64,000 bases of DNA, taken from NCBI GenBank assembly GCA_963989385.1, contig OZ022499.1, forward strand, positions 80,775,903 through 80,839,902, given 5' to 3'. Shown piece after piece: positions 25,380 through 35,984 of the stretch (the stretch's first letter is position 1; each line of letters begins with the position of its first letter). The notes under the pieces are model-generated. The model saw only the letters and a list, made by a program, of their open reading frames with translations, ran no database searches and was not told where the DNA came from. The position numbers were made by a program, and so were the translations under genes. The DNA is from Ctena decussata. Lineage: Eukaryota; Mollusca; Bivalvia; Lucinida; Lucinidae.

Positions 25380-25938
25380 AAAAGGAAAAAGTGACCCTAT
25401 TTTTTTCTACTCTGGCCTACCAGTAATTATGCACCTTTTTATGAAAAAAAATAAAATGCATGCCCATTGACAAGTATCCTGACAAAAAAAAACTATTTGT
25501 GCTTGGAACTGATATTCGGTATGGGCTGGTGAGTAGGTGCTCCGGTTGAATTTTTAACAACTCTTAAATTTTGAATTTTTAACAACTCTTAAATTTTAAA
25601 TCTTTTTTTACCCCTTTTGACTTTTGTAATATCTTGAATTTTATAACCAGGTGCTTTAAGAGGGTTAGAGGGCATAGTATTTTGCTAAAAATGATTTTTT
25701 TGTTGTTGTTTTGTTTTACTTTGCAAATTTACAGTAAGTTTTACTGTTTATTTTATATGGAGTGTTTCATGTACTTGTGCTTTTTATCATATTATTAATG
25801 GTATCAGTCTGGAACAAGAGCTAGGGGTATGGATTGTCATAAAAGCTTATAGCAATGCACCATCCAGACTAATTTAGGTTATTATTCTTTTTAATTAAAA
25901 AAAAAGGACATTCGTTTGTAAAATATATTTTGCAAAAT
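25380..25938. repeat. Left arm of long inverted homology, part 1
   Basis: Aligns as reverse complement with 63305-64000 (shared blocks include GTATGGATTGTCAT, AAGCACCTGGTTA/its complement, and GGCCTACCAGTAA/its complement). Differences are small indels, a local duplication near 25555-25590 here, and about 160 extra bases near 63475-63655 in the other arm. The homology continues after the transposon at 32805 and again after the mariner at 33799. Confidence 0.85.
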
Positions 25939-26060
25939 CACGCCTGGTAAACTATCACAGGTACCTCCGCGGAGGTACCGATAAAAAGTTGTGACAGGCA
26001 TCCGGAGCTACCTGTGACGGTCCAAAAATAGACAAAACTAGAAAATTGTGTCTGTAAGAC

Positions 26061-27139
26061 ACTAATGATGCCCCCGTGCAGTGCCTGCACATGTATATCT
26101 ATAAAGCACCTACAAAGAATCCATTGAAAACATACCCTACCATGTAAAAAATTGCCCAAAATGACTAAGTTCAAAAGGCTATGATTCTGTCAAAATTAAT
26201 CTTAGATCTATCAAAATGCCTCATGCATATCTTCAAATATGTCCACAATATGAGACAAGGTTTGAAAAAGATCCATTGAAAACTGTGGAGCAAGTTGATA
26301 ACACAAACTCCATACCCTACAATGCAAAAATTTCCCTAGAATGACTAAGTTCACAAGGCCGTAGTTCTGTCAAAATTAATTCTAGGTCCAACAAAAACCC
26401 ACATGCACATCTTCAATATATTCACAGCATGTATGCAAGGTTTGAAAAAGATCCATTGAAAACTGTGAGAGGAGTTGATTACACAAATTCTATACCCTAG
26501 AATGCAAAAATTTGCCTAAAATGACTAAGTTCAAAAGGCCGTAATTCTGTCAAAATTAATTCTAGGTCCAACAAAAATCCACATGCACATCTTCAATATG
26601 ACCTCAACATGTATGCAAAGTTTGAAAAAGATCCATTGAAAACTGTGGGAGGAGTTGATTACACAAATTCTATACCCTTTAATACAAAAATTTGCCTATA
26701 ATGACTAAGTTCAAAAGGCCGTAATTCTGTCAAAATTAATTTTAGCTCCATCAAAAATCCACATACACATCTTCAATATGTCTACAAAATGTATGCAAAG
26801 TTTGGAAATGATCCATTGAAAACTTTGGGAGGAGTTGATTACACAAACTCTATACCCTAGAATGCAAAAATTTGCCTAAAATGACTAAGTTCAAAAGGCC
26901 GTAATTCTGTCAAAATTAATTCTAGGTCCATCAAAAGTCCACATGCACATCTTCAATATGTCCACAAAATGTATGCAAAGTTTGAAAAAGATCCATTGAA
27001 AACTGTGGGAGGAGTTGATTACACAAACTCTATACCATAAAGCGTGACGAACAGACAGACGGACGGACAGACGGACGGACAGACAGACAGACAGGGGCAA
27101 ATCTTAATGCCCCCTGACTATCGTCACGGGGGCATAAAA
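26061..27139 (+). mobile_element. Array element AE-4 (ends CGGGGGCATA) inside the left TIR
   Basis: The 5' inverted repeat ATGCCCCCG is at about 26067 and the 3' end CGGGGGCATAAAAA at 27139. Between them are tandem units with an exact 180-bp period: ATCCATTGAA recurs at 26271, 26451, 26631, 26811 and 26991. A GACGGACAGAC microsatellite lies at about 27049-27095. The element separates two parts of the TIR that are contiguous at the other end. Confidence 0.85.
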
Positions 27140-28939
27140 AAGGGTAGGTATTCATCTTTCTGGATAAATACATAATAACCAGGGTGTTTATTGAAAATCA
27201 AAGAATGCTATTCGACTCTTATATACATGAAGTTTTGTCACACAATATATCCCCGGGAACTTTACATATATGCGGAAAATATGACTGTTGACGTGGCTTT
27301 AAGGTCAGTCGAAAGTACTCAAAACAAGAAAAAATCGGTTGTTTTAGGTTCTAAATGCACTTTTCTTGCATAAAAATCTGTTTGTCTAGACACACTGACG
27401 TAAAGTAAACCTCTTTGCCCAAATATAACTGCCGATAAACTCCAAATAAGGCTGGATTCTGTAAAAAAACAACTAGAGGTGCCTGTGATGTAAGAAAATA
27501 TAGTGAAAATCTGAAGATTTATTGCGGTTGCAAATATTGTTATTCTTCATCTGTAGACCACTGCCTTGAAAGAATCGTTCATTCATCGTCGCAATAATCT
27601 ATCATAATGGGTATATCAAGAATATCTTTATCAAAACGACAGACAATGATCATGAACTTATATAATCAGATTCTACATCCTGCTCTCAAAACCAAGATAG
27701 AAGTAAGTATACATTGACAAAAGTCTATAAAAGACACGCATGGTACGCCGAATAAACAGCTCTTTCCCTGACAGGTGGTCGTACACCTACCCCAAATGAA
27801 AACAACGTTAACTTCTGTTTTATCTATTTTATATTTTAAGTTACAAAACAAACCAGAAAGCAAAGTGGACAGCTGTACATGTGACCTTATTGCTAGAAGA
27901 CTACAGACAAGTGGACATAAGAACACGTAACATTGATGCTTCACAACAGAAATCTAAAATCCAAAGCATATCATGCTCAGAAATGGAGTACAGATTTACC
28001 TGGCTATCGTATAGGTATACCGATAGGTATAGCGCTCAAAATATAATGGCCTGAGATAGAACATGTTATCTCATACTCCTTTTACATCATTTAATGTTTA
28101 AATAAACAAATCATCCTTGATCATTCCTAAATCTACATTACATCCTCTTTAAGATGATATTTTTTTCAAAAAAATTACTCGAAAAAAATCGAGGTCTTTT
28201 GAAGTTACAAATTTCATACCCGTGTTTCTATTAAATGATAGAGGAAATTACAAAAAGAAGCACCCCCTGTTGAAATGAATGCCTAGGAAAACATTATGTT
28301 TTCTTTTAATTACAACATCCTTGATGGATCCTATTAGCCGATTTAATTATCTTTCTAAAGATATATTTTACATACATCTACTAGAAATTTAAGTTAGGTC
28401 AAACTAGAATAATTCCTAAAGGACAGAACAATTTTATTTATTTATTCGCTTTAAATCGGGCCCGTAAAATACAGGTAGTATATATCGATTTCAGTGAAAA
28501 CGGATAACGGCCATATTCACGGCTGACACGCAACCAAGTGCTTAATAATAATAAGCATAATAGATGATAATAGCATGCATTTTTTTCTTTCTTTTCTTTC
28601 TTTCTTGTCGAATATTGACCGACATTAAAGACAGTCGCATAAGACAGACCATGAAAAATTGATTGCAATTATATATTTAACCGATTTACAGTGCGCGGCC
28701 CGTTCTAATACTGAGATGACCATCAAACTTATCGGTATCAATTATTAATAATTGTTATCCAAACATATTTATTGTGTCCTCCTAATTGGTCTGAAAGTCG
28801 CCAGAGTATCTGATTTTTCGCACATAGGGTAGTCCTGTTGTTTAAATTTATTGAAACGTGGTGAAACAATATTACTCAAGCTGCAGTCTTAATTGCAGTC
28901 TTAAGTGACACAAAGTCTAAAACCATTCTGTCACCAGCC

Positions 28940-29413
28940 ATGGCTAATCTAAGACAAAAAAGGAAGGTGAACTATAGAGAACTCATCGAGGGAGAGAAGA
29001 TTTCAGCCCGACGTGTTCTAATTCAAATACGAGCAGTTCTGCTAGAGACATATGATGGAGAACTTGACAAAGTTGTCGAATACTTATCATCAAATGTCCT
29101 TGTTCACATAATACCTGCTTATCTGAATGGGAGCTATTATTTGATTATTTACTTGTTGACTTGTTTACTTATTGATGTGTTCTCGGTTTATTTGTCCTTT
29201 TTATGTACTCATGTAGTTTTCGCATATGCAAAAAAGCTGGTTTTCTCACGATGCGGCTTACATTCCAATACAATAATAATCCGTTGCAAGTTTTATTATG
29301 GCTGTCATTTAGTGACCACGTGCCGCGGGCACGCGCTGATTTATTGCTTATTTAGATCACTACAGATTATATGCATATATTGGACAAGGGACCGTATTTC
29401 AAGTGGACGATAA
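28940..29413 (+). CDS. Candidate coding exon, function unknown
   Basis: An open frame of 157 codons starting in a good initiation context (GCCATGG). The first 58 or so residues are hydrophilic and charged (MANLRQKRKVNYRELIEGEK at the N terminus), unlike the random AT-rich translation that follows. Only about 28940-29115 may be a real exon, joined to later exons I could not identify; the rest of the frame is hydrophobic and low in complexity. It is the best coding candidate inside the 6.87-kb transposon. I recognise no family, and it could be chance. Confidence 0.3.
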   Translation: MANLRQKRKVNYRELIEGEKISARRVLIQIRAVLLETYDGELDKVVEYLSSNVLVHIIPAYLNGSYYLIIYLLTCLLIDVFSVYLSFLCTHVVFAYAKKLVFSRCGLHSNTIIIRCKFYYGCHLVTTCRGHALIYCLFRSLQIICIYWTRDRISSGR

Positions 29414-30954
29414 GAACATTATCAAAATTTACTTCAACTAAATAGATAGGTTTTAGGACGAAATAACACGAGTTTAATAACTTTATAAGATCCTTTTTGC
29501 TAATAATACACTGATCTGTGCATTTTATGCTCGAAGAAACCTTCAAAAATCAGTTGTGATAATTTACGATATGTATTTTACAGTAACACAACTGACCAGA
29601 CTGTGCGGGTGCGAAGGCTGACAACTCGTTATTTTATCGATACGGTAAAAGAATTGCCGCAAATATGCCTTGAAGCATATTTTGACAATATACAACGGTG
29701 TCTCAAAATGCCATGTCAAGAGATCACCAATATAACCTTCAAGTTTGACTCCTAAATTATAGGCAGGTAGATGAACTTACGATTTTACGTACTTTTCAAC
29801 AATATTTCAATCATACCAAGGGGGTGGTGATAATAAAGAGCTATGTGCAAAGCGAGCCCAAAAATCAGTCCAAACAAGACATGTCCGGCTAATAATAATA
29901 AAGGCTCAAATCAAGCTCGCGCAGTCTGGTCACATGCTCCCCTGGGCACTCTTTTGAGCCAACGCTTCTTCGGTCGGAAAGAGACTACTCTGATTTGAAA
30001 CGTGTGAAATAACAGGTTGATTTGAGTCCTGTCCACTTATGGACGGGACAGCAAAATAGTGCGGCTAATGTAGACACAGCCTCTAGATCCAGATTTTCGC
30101 ATACACCCTTGATTCTATAGTAAGCATACTTTCTAAGCTAATGACTAGGAACCTAATCAGCTTGCTATTATGTCTTTAGCGCAGACTGGTCTGCGTCACT
30201 AAAATCACCTGACAGCATGAGCCACAGGTTAATTACAGCCTTCTTTCTGTGTTTTGACAGAATACAGAGACTAATATGGTGAATACTAAACTAAATGCCA
30301 CATGACTAACAAGTACTATTATTTCAATACGTTGATTAGGCTGTGCATCTGTTCCAGTTTTTATACTTAAATACTATTATATGTACATGTATATATTTTT
30401 TAAATAACCAGAAAATCTCTTTAATTTGGCCGGATTTTATCCATCCTTAATTTCTTAAGTAACATTGTGTTAGAAAGTTTCAGAAAACTGAATTTATAGA
30501 AAAAAATATTGTGGAAAAAAAAATAAATAAAAATAATAATGATAATAATAAACAACCACAAACAAACTCGAATTTTATACAGAAAGTCGGAAATACATTA
30601 CATGGTAAATTACCCAAAAGCACATTTTCGCTATCGTCTTATTACTATTTTTTATTTATTTATTTTTTATTTTGCTTTTTTTGAAAATAAGAATCAACAG
30701 TTTATGTCTTAATCATATATGTACAACTGGCGATAAATTAGTCAAATACAGGTAAGGTGCTGGGCCAATATTGTCCCGCGAGAGCTTATCGTGAAACACT
30801 GGGACAATATTACCTAGGCGTGTCATTGAACATTGATATCAAACCGTCTAACAGGTAACCAAGCGTGCTAACTCTACAGGGTAATCGGAAATCAACAGAT
30901 TAAAGGAATAAGTGGTTTTCTCTCCCCTGATATCGATTTCTGCTCATGCATCTC

Positions 30955-32190
30955 AAAGAGTTATTGCCCGTTTTGTTTCCATATCTTATAGTCAAACATT
31001 GACGAGCTGTACGTAGCTGTTGAAAATTTACTGCCTAATGCAGTGTTAGAATAGTTATGAAATGCGCTTAAATAAGAGGCAACGTTTTGACAATGAATGG
31101 TGATGACTGCCTGTTAGTCATTCCAACTCGTTAGAAATTGTCGAGATCACACGCCATGCCAGCTACTCGAAACGTTTGCAATAACAATGTTTCGGAAGAT
31201 GACTTTTATGTAGTAAAAGTGCTCTTTTGTTACCAAATTTGATGCAGTGGCTATTCGGAGACTTTGAATTACACAAAATTTACAGTAAGATTTCAATCAC
31301 TTTAACATACTAAAAGGTGTAATGTTGAGAATTTGTCACCTGCCGATGATGTTACTGTAATCTGTAGGTCTTACGGATGTATTTGGATTCTAGCGCCAGC
31401 AATTCAAAAAATAGACTGACTGGATCACTTGTAGCACCTATCACACCAGTAACCATAAAGTTAAAGGCAGGAGTGGACTATATAAGGAGGATTAACTTCC
31501 AAATGTCGTTCTCTTGGACGGACACACGGCGCCTAGTGCGTGCAACTATGGTCACGTACCGCTGGGCCACTTGGGGAACGTCGTTAGGAGAATTGTACAG
31601 AACAGAACAGAAATGTCTTGCTGTCTCTTGATCACATAGTGTCAACACCTCCAATCAACCAATGAAATTATTATCATTGGTACTTCTGGTCCACTAATTT
31701 GTCAAATAAATTTTCAGACCTTTACCTGTACAGGCAAGATATGCTACTGCTTGAAACAGTACCCCCCCCCCCCACCCCCCCCCCCCACACACACACCCGT
31801 CTCCCTCGATCACAGAAATCCTGCCTTTAACACATACAGCGAGCGTCATACGACACATGCGAGCGACACGCATATGAGGTACCAAAAGATACCTGTACGT
31901 GTATGCCTGTTGACGGATATAGGTAATTTTGACCCATTTGACACATTATACGTGTAGCTGGCATGACGTGTGACCTCGACAATTTCTGACGAGTTGGAAT
32001 AACTCATAGGCAGTACCTCCCGATCACAGTCATCACCATTCACAAAAATGTTAACTCTTATTTCAGCGTTCATTTCATAACGATTTTAACACTGACTTAG
32101 GCAGTTAATTTTCAACAACTACGTGAAATTCGTCAATGTTTGACTAACAGAAGCGGAAACATAATGGGCAATAACTCTTTGAGATAGTGT
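30955..32190. repeat. Internal palindrome in the 6.87-kb transposon
   Basis: 30955-31165 is the inverse of 31953-32190 (shared blocks CTCAAAGAGTTATTGCCC, AGTCAAACATTGACGA, AATGGTGATGACTG and ATTCCAACTCGT). The loop of about 790 bp contains a C-rich tract at 31763-31793. On the minus strand the right arm carries an open frame of 75 codons (31846-32073); the left arm carries a broken version of its beginning. Confidence 0.75.
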
Positions 32191-32804
32191 TTTAGGAATT
32201 TTAACATGGGATTTCAAGATATATGCATTATGATAGCATATTGGGACGTTCAATGAATGATTCTTTCCAGGCAGTGGTTTAGAGAATAAGTATGCCAATA
32301 TTTCCAGCTGCAATAACTATTCAGATTTTCACTATATTTTCTTACATCACAGGCACCTCCATGCCACTGCAGGCACCTCCAGCTGTTGTTTTGAAAAATC
32401 AAGCCTTATTTGTAGTCGGTTGACATTTATATTTGGGCAAGGAGGTCACCTTAACATCAGTGTGCCGAGAAAAACAAATTTATATGCAAGATCGCTGCAT
32501 TTAAGACCATAAAACGGCCAAATTCTTCATGTTTTGAGTACTGTGGGCCACTTCAACTGTCGAATCTTTGGTAAATATGGAAAGTTCTGGGGGGTATGAT
32601 GTGTGGCAAAACTTTATGTCTATAAGGGTCGAATAGCACTTTTTGATTTCTAATAAACTCTCTGGTTATTTCATATTTTGTCAAAAAAGAGGAATTCATA
32701 CCGTTTGTTGTCATTTTTTGACAGTCACAGGCAGCTCCATATCCCTGTCACAACTTTTTATTGGTACCTCCGCCGGAGGTACCTGTGATAGTTTACCAGG
32801 CGTG

Positions 32805-32885
32805 AAAATTCTCAAGACGTGAAAATGTGATTATTGCAATATTCCCTATGCTTGGAGAGCATGGATGTCATTGTTACTGCTCTTA
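32805..32885. repeat. Left arm of long inverted homology, part 2
   Basis: AAAATTCTCAAGAC to the mariner insertion site. It matches the reverse complement of about 63230-63292, including GCAATATTCCCTATGCTTGG. Confidence 0.85.
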
Positions 32886-33796
32886 CGAGGGGAGTTCAAT
32901 ATGTTTGTAGAACTCGGGGTTTAACTCACAGATTGGAAGATGGTTCCAACATTATTTTTCAATATAATCCCCCTTTACTTCAATACACTTGGCCCACTTT
33001 CCTGTTAAGCAGTCTATGCCCTTGAAATAAAAGTTATCTGTTTGGTCCTCAAACCAAGCCTCTGTAGCAGCCTTGAGCTCATCATCGTCCCAAATTCTCG
33101 TTCCACGCAAGTGGGACTTCAAATTTAGAAACAGATAACAATCACCTGGGGCCAGGTCTGGACTGTATGGCGGGTGATTTAACTGCTCGAACTTGCACTC
33201 ACGAATAGCCGCTTGTGTAACTCTGGACCCCGCCCTTTGCTGACGATCTTGCATATTCAGGTTTCTTGGTACCCACCTGGCAGATACTTTTGACATGCCT
33301 AAATATTCATGGATCATAGTGTAAACACTTTACATTCTAAATACCACATTCAGAAGCAAGTTCGGCAACTTTGATTCGGCGATCGTTTAGCACAAGTCTC
33401 TCAACACGGTCGATCATCTCCTTGCTGATGACATCAGCAGGGCAACCTGGCCTTGGGTCATCTTCTAAGGAGTCTCGCCCACGTTTAAATTCTCCTGACC
33501 ACTTTGCCACTGTGGAATACTTTGGGCTCCTATCACCACACACATCAGCCATGCGCCGATGGATTGCACCCGCCTTAGTGAGGAACTTTATGACTGCTCT
33601 GAACTCAATATTCTGACTTTCCATTTTTGCCGATGGGTATAGGTTTTCAAACAAAAAGTTAGAGCAAAAAATGTATGTGTTGACTCAACGGCTGTTATCA
33701 TTTAACTGACAAAGGTTTACACTGCACAAAAGGAAAAAGAAATCTTGAATTGTATAGAAAAATACCGAGTTCTACGAACTTATTGAACTCCCCTCG
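32886..33796 (-). mobile_element. mariner-family element, 911 bp
   Basis: TIRs begin CGAGGGGAGTTCAATA and remain alignable for about 32 bp; TA dinucleotides flank both ends (32884-32885 and 33797-33798). The corresponding site in the inverted homologue near 63225 lacks the element and also lacks 14 flanking bases. It is shorter than a full mariner (about 1.3 kb) because of an internal deletion in the transposase gene. Confidence 0.95.
32952..33654 (-). pseudogene. mariner transposase, internally deleted
   Basis: The N-terminal part (33654-33337) has the helix-turn-helix region of mariner/SETMAR-type transposases (FLTKAGAIHRRM, VAKWSGEFKRGR, DDPRPGCP). After a stop and frameshift near 33330 the chain resumes with LGMSKVSARWVPRNL, the linker motif. 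It then jumps to HPPYSPDLAPGD, HLRGTR and KGDYIEK of the C terminus. The stretch containing the first two catalytic aspartates is missing, roughly 130 residues; only the third (SPDLAP) remains. It cannot catalyse transposition, but its TIRs could still be recognised by a related enzyme. Confidence 0.92.
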
Positions 33797-33798
33797 TA

Positions 33799-33925
33799 TA
33801 TCTAGAAGAGGAAGGGTAAAATATTTTTAAGTGCATCTGAAATTAAAGACAATTACAATTTAAGCATTTTGGTGCAAATTCAATTATTTGAAGAAATATA
33901 AAAGTTATTGAAGAAAGCCACCATT
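33799..33925. repeat. Left arm of long inverted homology, part 3
   Basis: ATATCTAGAAGAGGAAGG to AAGTTATTGAAGAAAG aligns with the reverse complement of about 63104-63230. Homology ends where an AE-6 element begins in the other arm. Confidence 0.8.
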
Positions 33926-34480
33926 TTGAATATTTTATTTGTTTTCAAAAATTTCAAGTAATACAAATCCTGATAATTTGGAGGCACAATGATCACTGTC
34001 TTAAACAGATCTGCCATAGCTTTTGCATATTTGATTAGGTAGTTATGGCATCAAAAACTCACAATAATGACAATAATAACATGACCCCTGACAGCTTTAT
34101 GCAAGAATTATAATTCTGACTTTCCTTCCTCAGGTTTATTCCCCTTTGAATACTTTATGAATTTGGTGTTGTTCTTTATGCCACACATACAATTGTTCAT
34201 TCCCAATCCTACTTTTGAATTCTTTCATGTTGCACTATCGGCATTTTGCTCTAGGGCCAGTAGTTTTTTTAGAAAATTAAGTTTTTTTGTTCCAAAAATG
34301 CATTTTTAACAAAACTGAAACATCCAATGTGTTTTGCGTCAGTTTTGCTGAAAGCTATGGAAGGCAGAATTTGAAAGAACATACAACAGATCACTGTTTA
34401 AACTCAAAAGGTCATATGTTATAGCTCTCCTTCTATGTATTTTGATTTGGTCAATAATGCATACCGTATATTAAATTTTT
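33926..34480. other. No gene recognised
   Basis: AT-rich spacer. Nothing recognisable. Confidence 0.3.
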
Positions 34481-34816
34481 CGGTTCAAAATCCTTAGGGA
34501 CCAAATTTGATCTTGCTTTAAAATAGGTAAAGGTCAACCAAGGATCATCATCTATATAAGTTTTGAAGTACAAGAGTCCCAGATGCTAAATACCAAGTAG
34601 GAGCGGCTGTAGTGTAGTGGATAACACTCCGGACTACCAATCCAGGGGTCGCAAGATCGATCCCCCGCTCCTCCGGTCTTTCGGATGAGACTTTAAACCG
34701 AGGTCCCGTCTCCATATGACCTCGTTGTTGGTGGGACGTTAAACCCGAGTTCACTCACTCACTCACTAAATACCAAGTTTTAAGGCAATCGGTCCTGTGG
34801 TTCTGGAGAAGAACAT
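34481..34816 (+). repeat. Fragment of AE-1 450-bp core
   Basis: Contains AAATACCAAGTTTTAAGG and TTCTGGAGAAGAA as in the element at 6267-8731. It is interrupted by a SINE and cut on the right by a minus-strand AE-1 end. Confidence 0.65.
34599..34766 (+). mobile_element. tRNA-derived SINE, 168 bp
   Basis: A tRNA-like head (box A TGTAGTGTAGTGGATAACAC, box B-like GATCGATCCCC) is followed by a conserved TCTTTCGGATGAGAC...CGAGGTCCCGT segment, ACGTTAAACCCGAG and a (CACT)n tail. A perfect 13-bp duplication, CTAAATACCAAGT, flanks it at 34586-34598 and 34767-34779. The conserved segment after the head is widespread in invertebrate SINEs. Confidence 0.9.
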
Positions 34817-35536
34817 TTTTAGGTCACCAGAGCCGAAGGCTCCGGGGGAGCTTATAGGATAGGCAGTGGTCTGTCACCGTCGTCGTCTGTCGTCCGTCAA
34901 CACTTTTAAACGACATCTCCTCTGAAGCCACTAGGCCGATTGGGCCCAAATTTTATCTGCGGCATCCTTGGGCTGAGGGATTGAAAGTTTTTTTATATAT
35001 ATATATAAATCGGCCCTTTAGTTTGGTTGCTATGGCAACTTAGAGTTCCCATTGACTTATAATAGGGAAAATTGAAAAATGGCATTTTCTGCCAAGCCAT
35101 TGCAGATATGTTAATAAAACTTTTATAGAAATGTTCCTTGAGATGTCTTCTATCAGCTATATGTTTTTTTGCCCACTGCTCCTTCTATTGGTTGCCATGG
35201 AAACCGAAATGCAAAAAATGGAAAGAAACACTCAAATAATTATCTCCTCTGAAGCCACCGGGCCAATAAGGCCCAGATTTCATCTGTGGCATCTTTGGGC
35301 ATGGAGACTGAAAGTTTTTTTTATGATCATCTGCCCTTTAGTTTGGTTGCTATGGCAACTTAGAGTTCCCATTGACTTATAATGGGGAAAATTGAAAAAT
35401 GGCATTTTCTGCCAAGCCATTATAGATATGCTGATAACGCTTTTATAGAAATGTTCCTTAAGATGTCTTCTATCAGCTATATGTTTTTGGCCCACTGCTC
35501 CTTTTATTGGTTGCCATGGAAACCGAAATGTAAACA
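34817..35536 (-). mobile_element. AE-1, 330-bp core variant, truncated
   Basis: Begins with the inverted 3' end (GGTCACCAGAGCCGAAGGCTC), then the microsatellite and about two core units with GGTTGCCATGGAAACC. It stops at 35536 where another element begins in its A-run. Confidence 0.8.
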
Positions 35537-35808
35537 AGAGGGCCATGGTGGCCCTGAATCGCTCACCTGAGCATTAATCAGTTCACTGGCTCTGGTGAAG
35601 ATTTATAAGAGTTTTTACCATACATGGGAATGGCAGCCACCTTGGTCATGTGACCAAGATCATTTGAAGAACTTTCAATCCTTTGACCTATGTGCAGGCT
35701 CCATATGAAATTTGAGTTTAGTCTGCCCAGTGGTTTCAGAGATGTTTGAAAATGTTTATGGATGAGGCAGCTAACACCAATACTGTAAGGCTCAGGTGAG
35801 CTGAAAAT
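35533..35808 (+). mobile_element. Short AE-1-type element, 276 bp
   Basis: Starts AACAAGAGGGCCATGGTGGCCC (hairpin) and GCTCACCTG, and ends CTCAGGTGAGCTGAAAA. A single core unit (TTGGTCATGTGACC) lies between. There is no microsatellite, only GGATGAGGC. Confidence 0.7.
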
Positions 35809-35984
35809 GGCAGCTTCTTCGAAAAGTTCCCATTCATGTTGAGTTCCTTTAATGGATATGAACTAGACTGAACTAGGCAAACGGTGACAGATGATAGAAT
35901 GGTAGCATCATTATCTCACTGTGGTGAAACTAATGTATTCCAAGGAGTTTGTGGCTGGCATCATTGCAATGTTAGTTCTGATTC
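35809..35984. other. Spacer, nothing recognised
   Basis: Sequence between the short element and the AGGTCA array. No repeat or coding signal. Confidence 0.3.

Larger units (their letters stand above)
25939..32804. mobile_element. 6.87-kb transposon with long degenerate TIRs
   Basis: The ends CACGCCTGGTAAACTATCAC and its complement are flanked by the 5-bp duplication AAAAT (25934-25938 and 32805-32809). The uninterrupted site, with one AAAAT, is present in the inverted homologue near 63282-63295, which proves the insertion. The TIRs continue inward through GGTACCTCCG palindromes and stay alignable for about 600 bp: 27140-27630 against 32190-32700, the left one being interrupted by an AE-4 element. 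The interior holds a candidate first exon at 28940 and a palindrome at 30955-32190, but no recognised transposase. The 5-bp TSD would be compatible with some hAT groups, but the ends do not look like a standard family. I leave it unclassified. Confidence 0.85.

Noticed and set aside
26061..27139. CRISPR-like regularly spaced repeats
   Set aside because: The 180-bp units are similar throughout, with no short-repeat/unique-spacer pattern, and the context is eukaryotic.
31751..31957. Proline-rich frame over the C tract
   Set aside because: Low-complexity translation of poly-C; no coding support.
33371..33616. 81-codon plus-strand frame opposite the mariner gene
   Set aside because: It is antisense to a recognised transposase and has no motif of its own.
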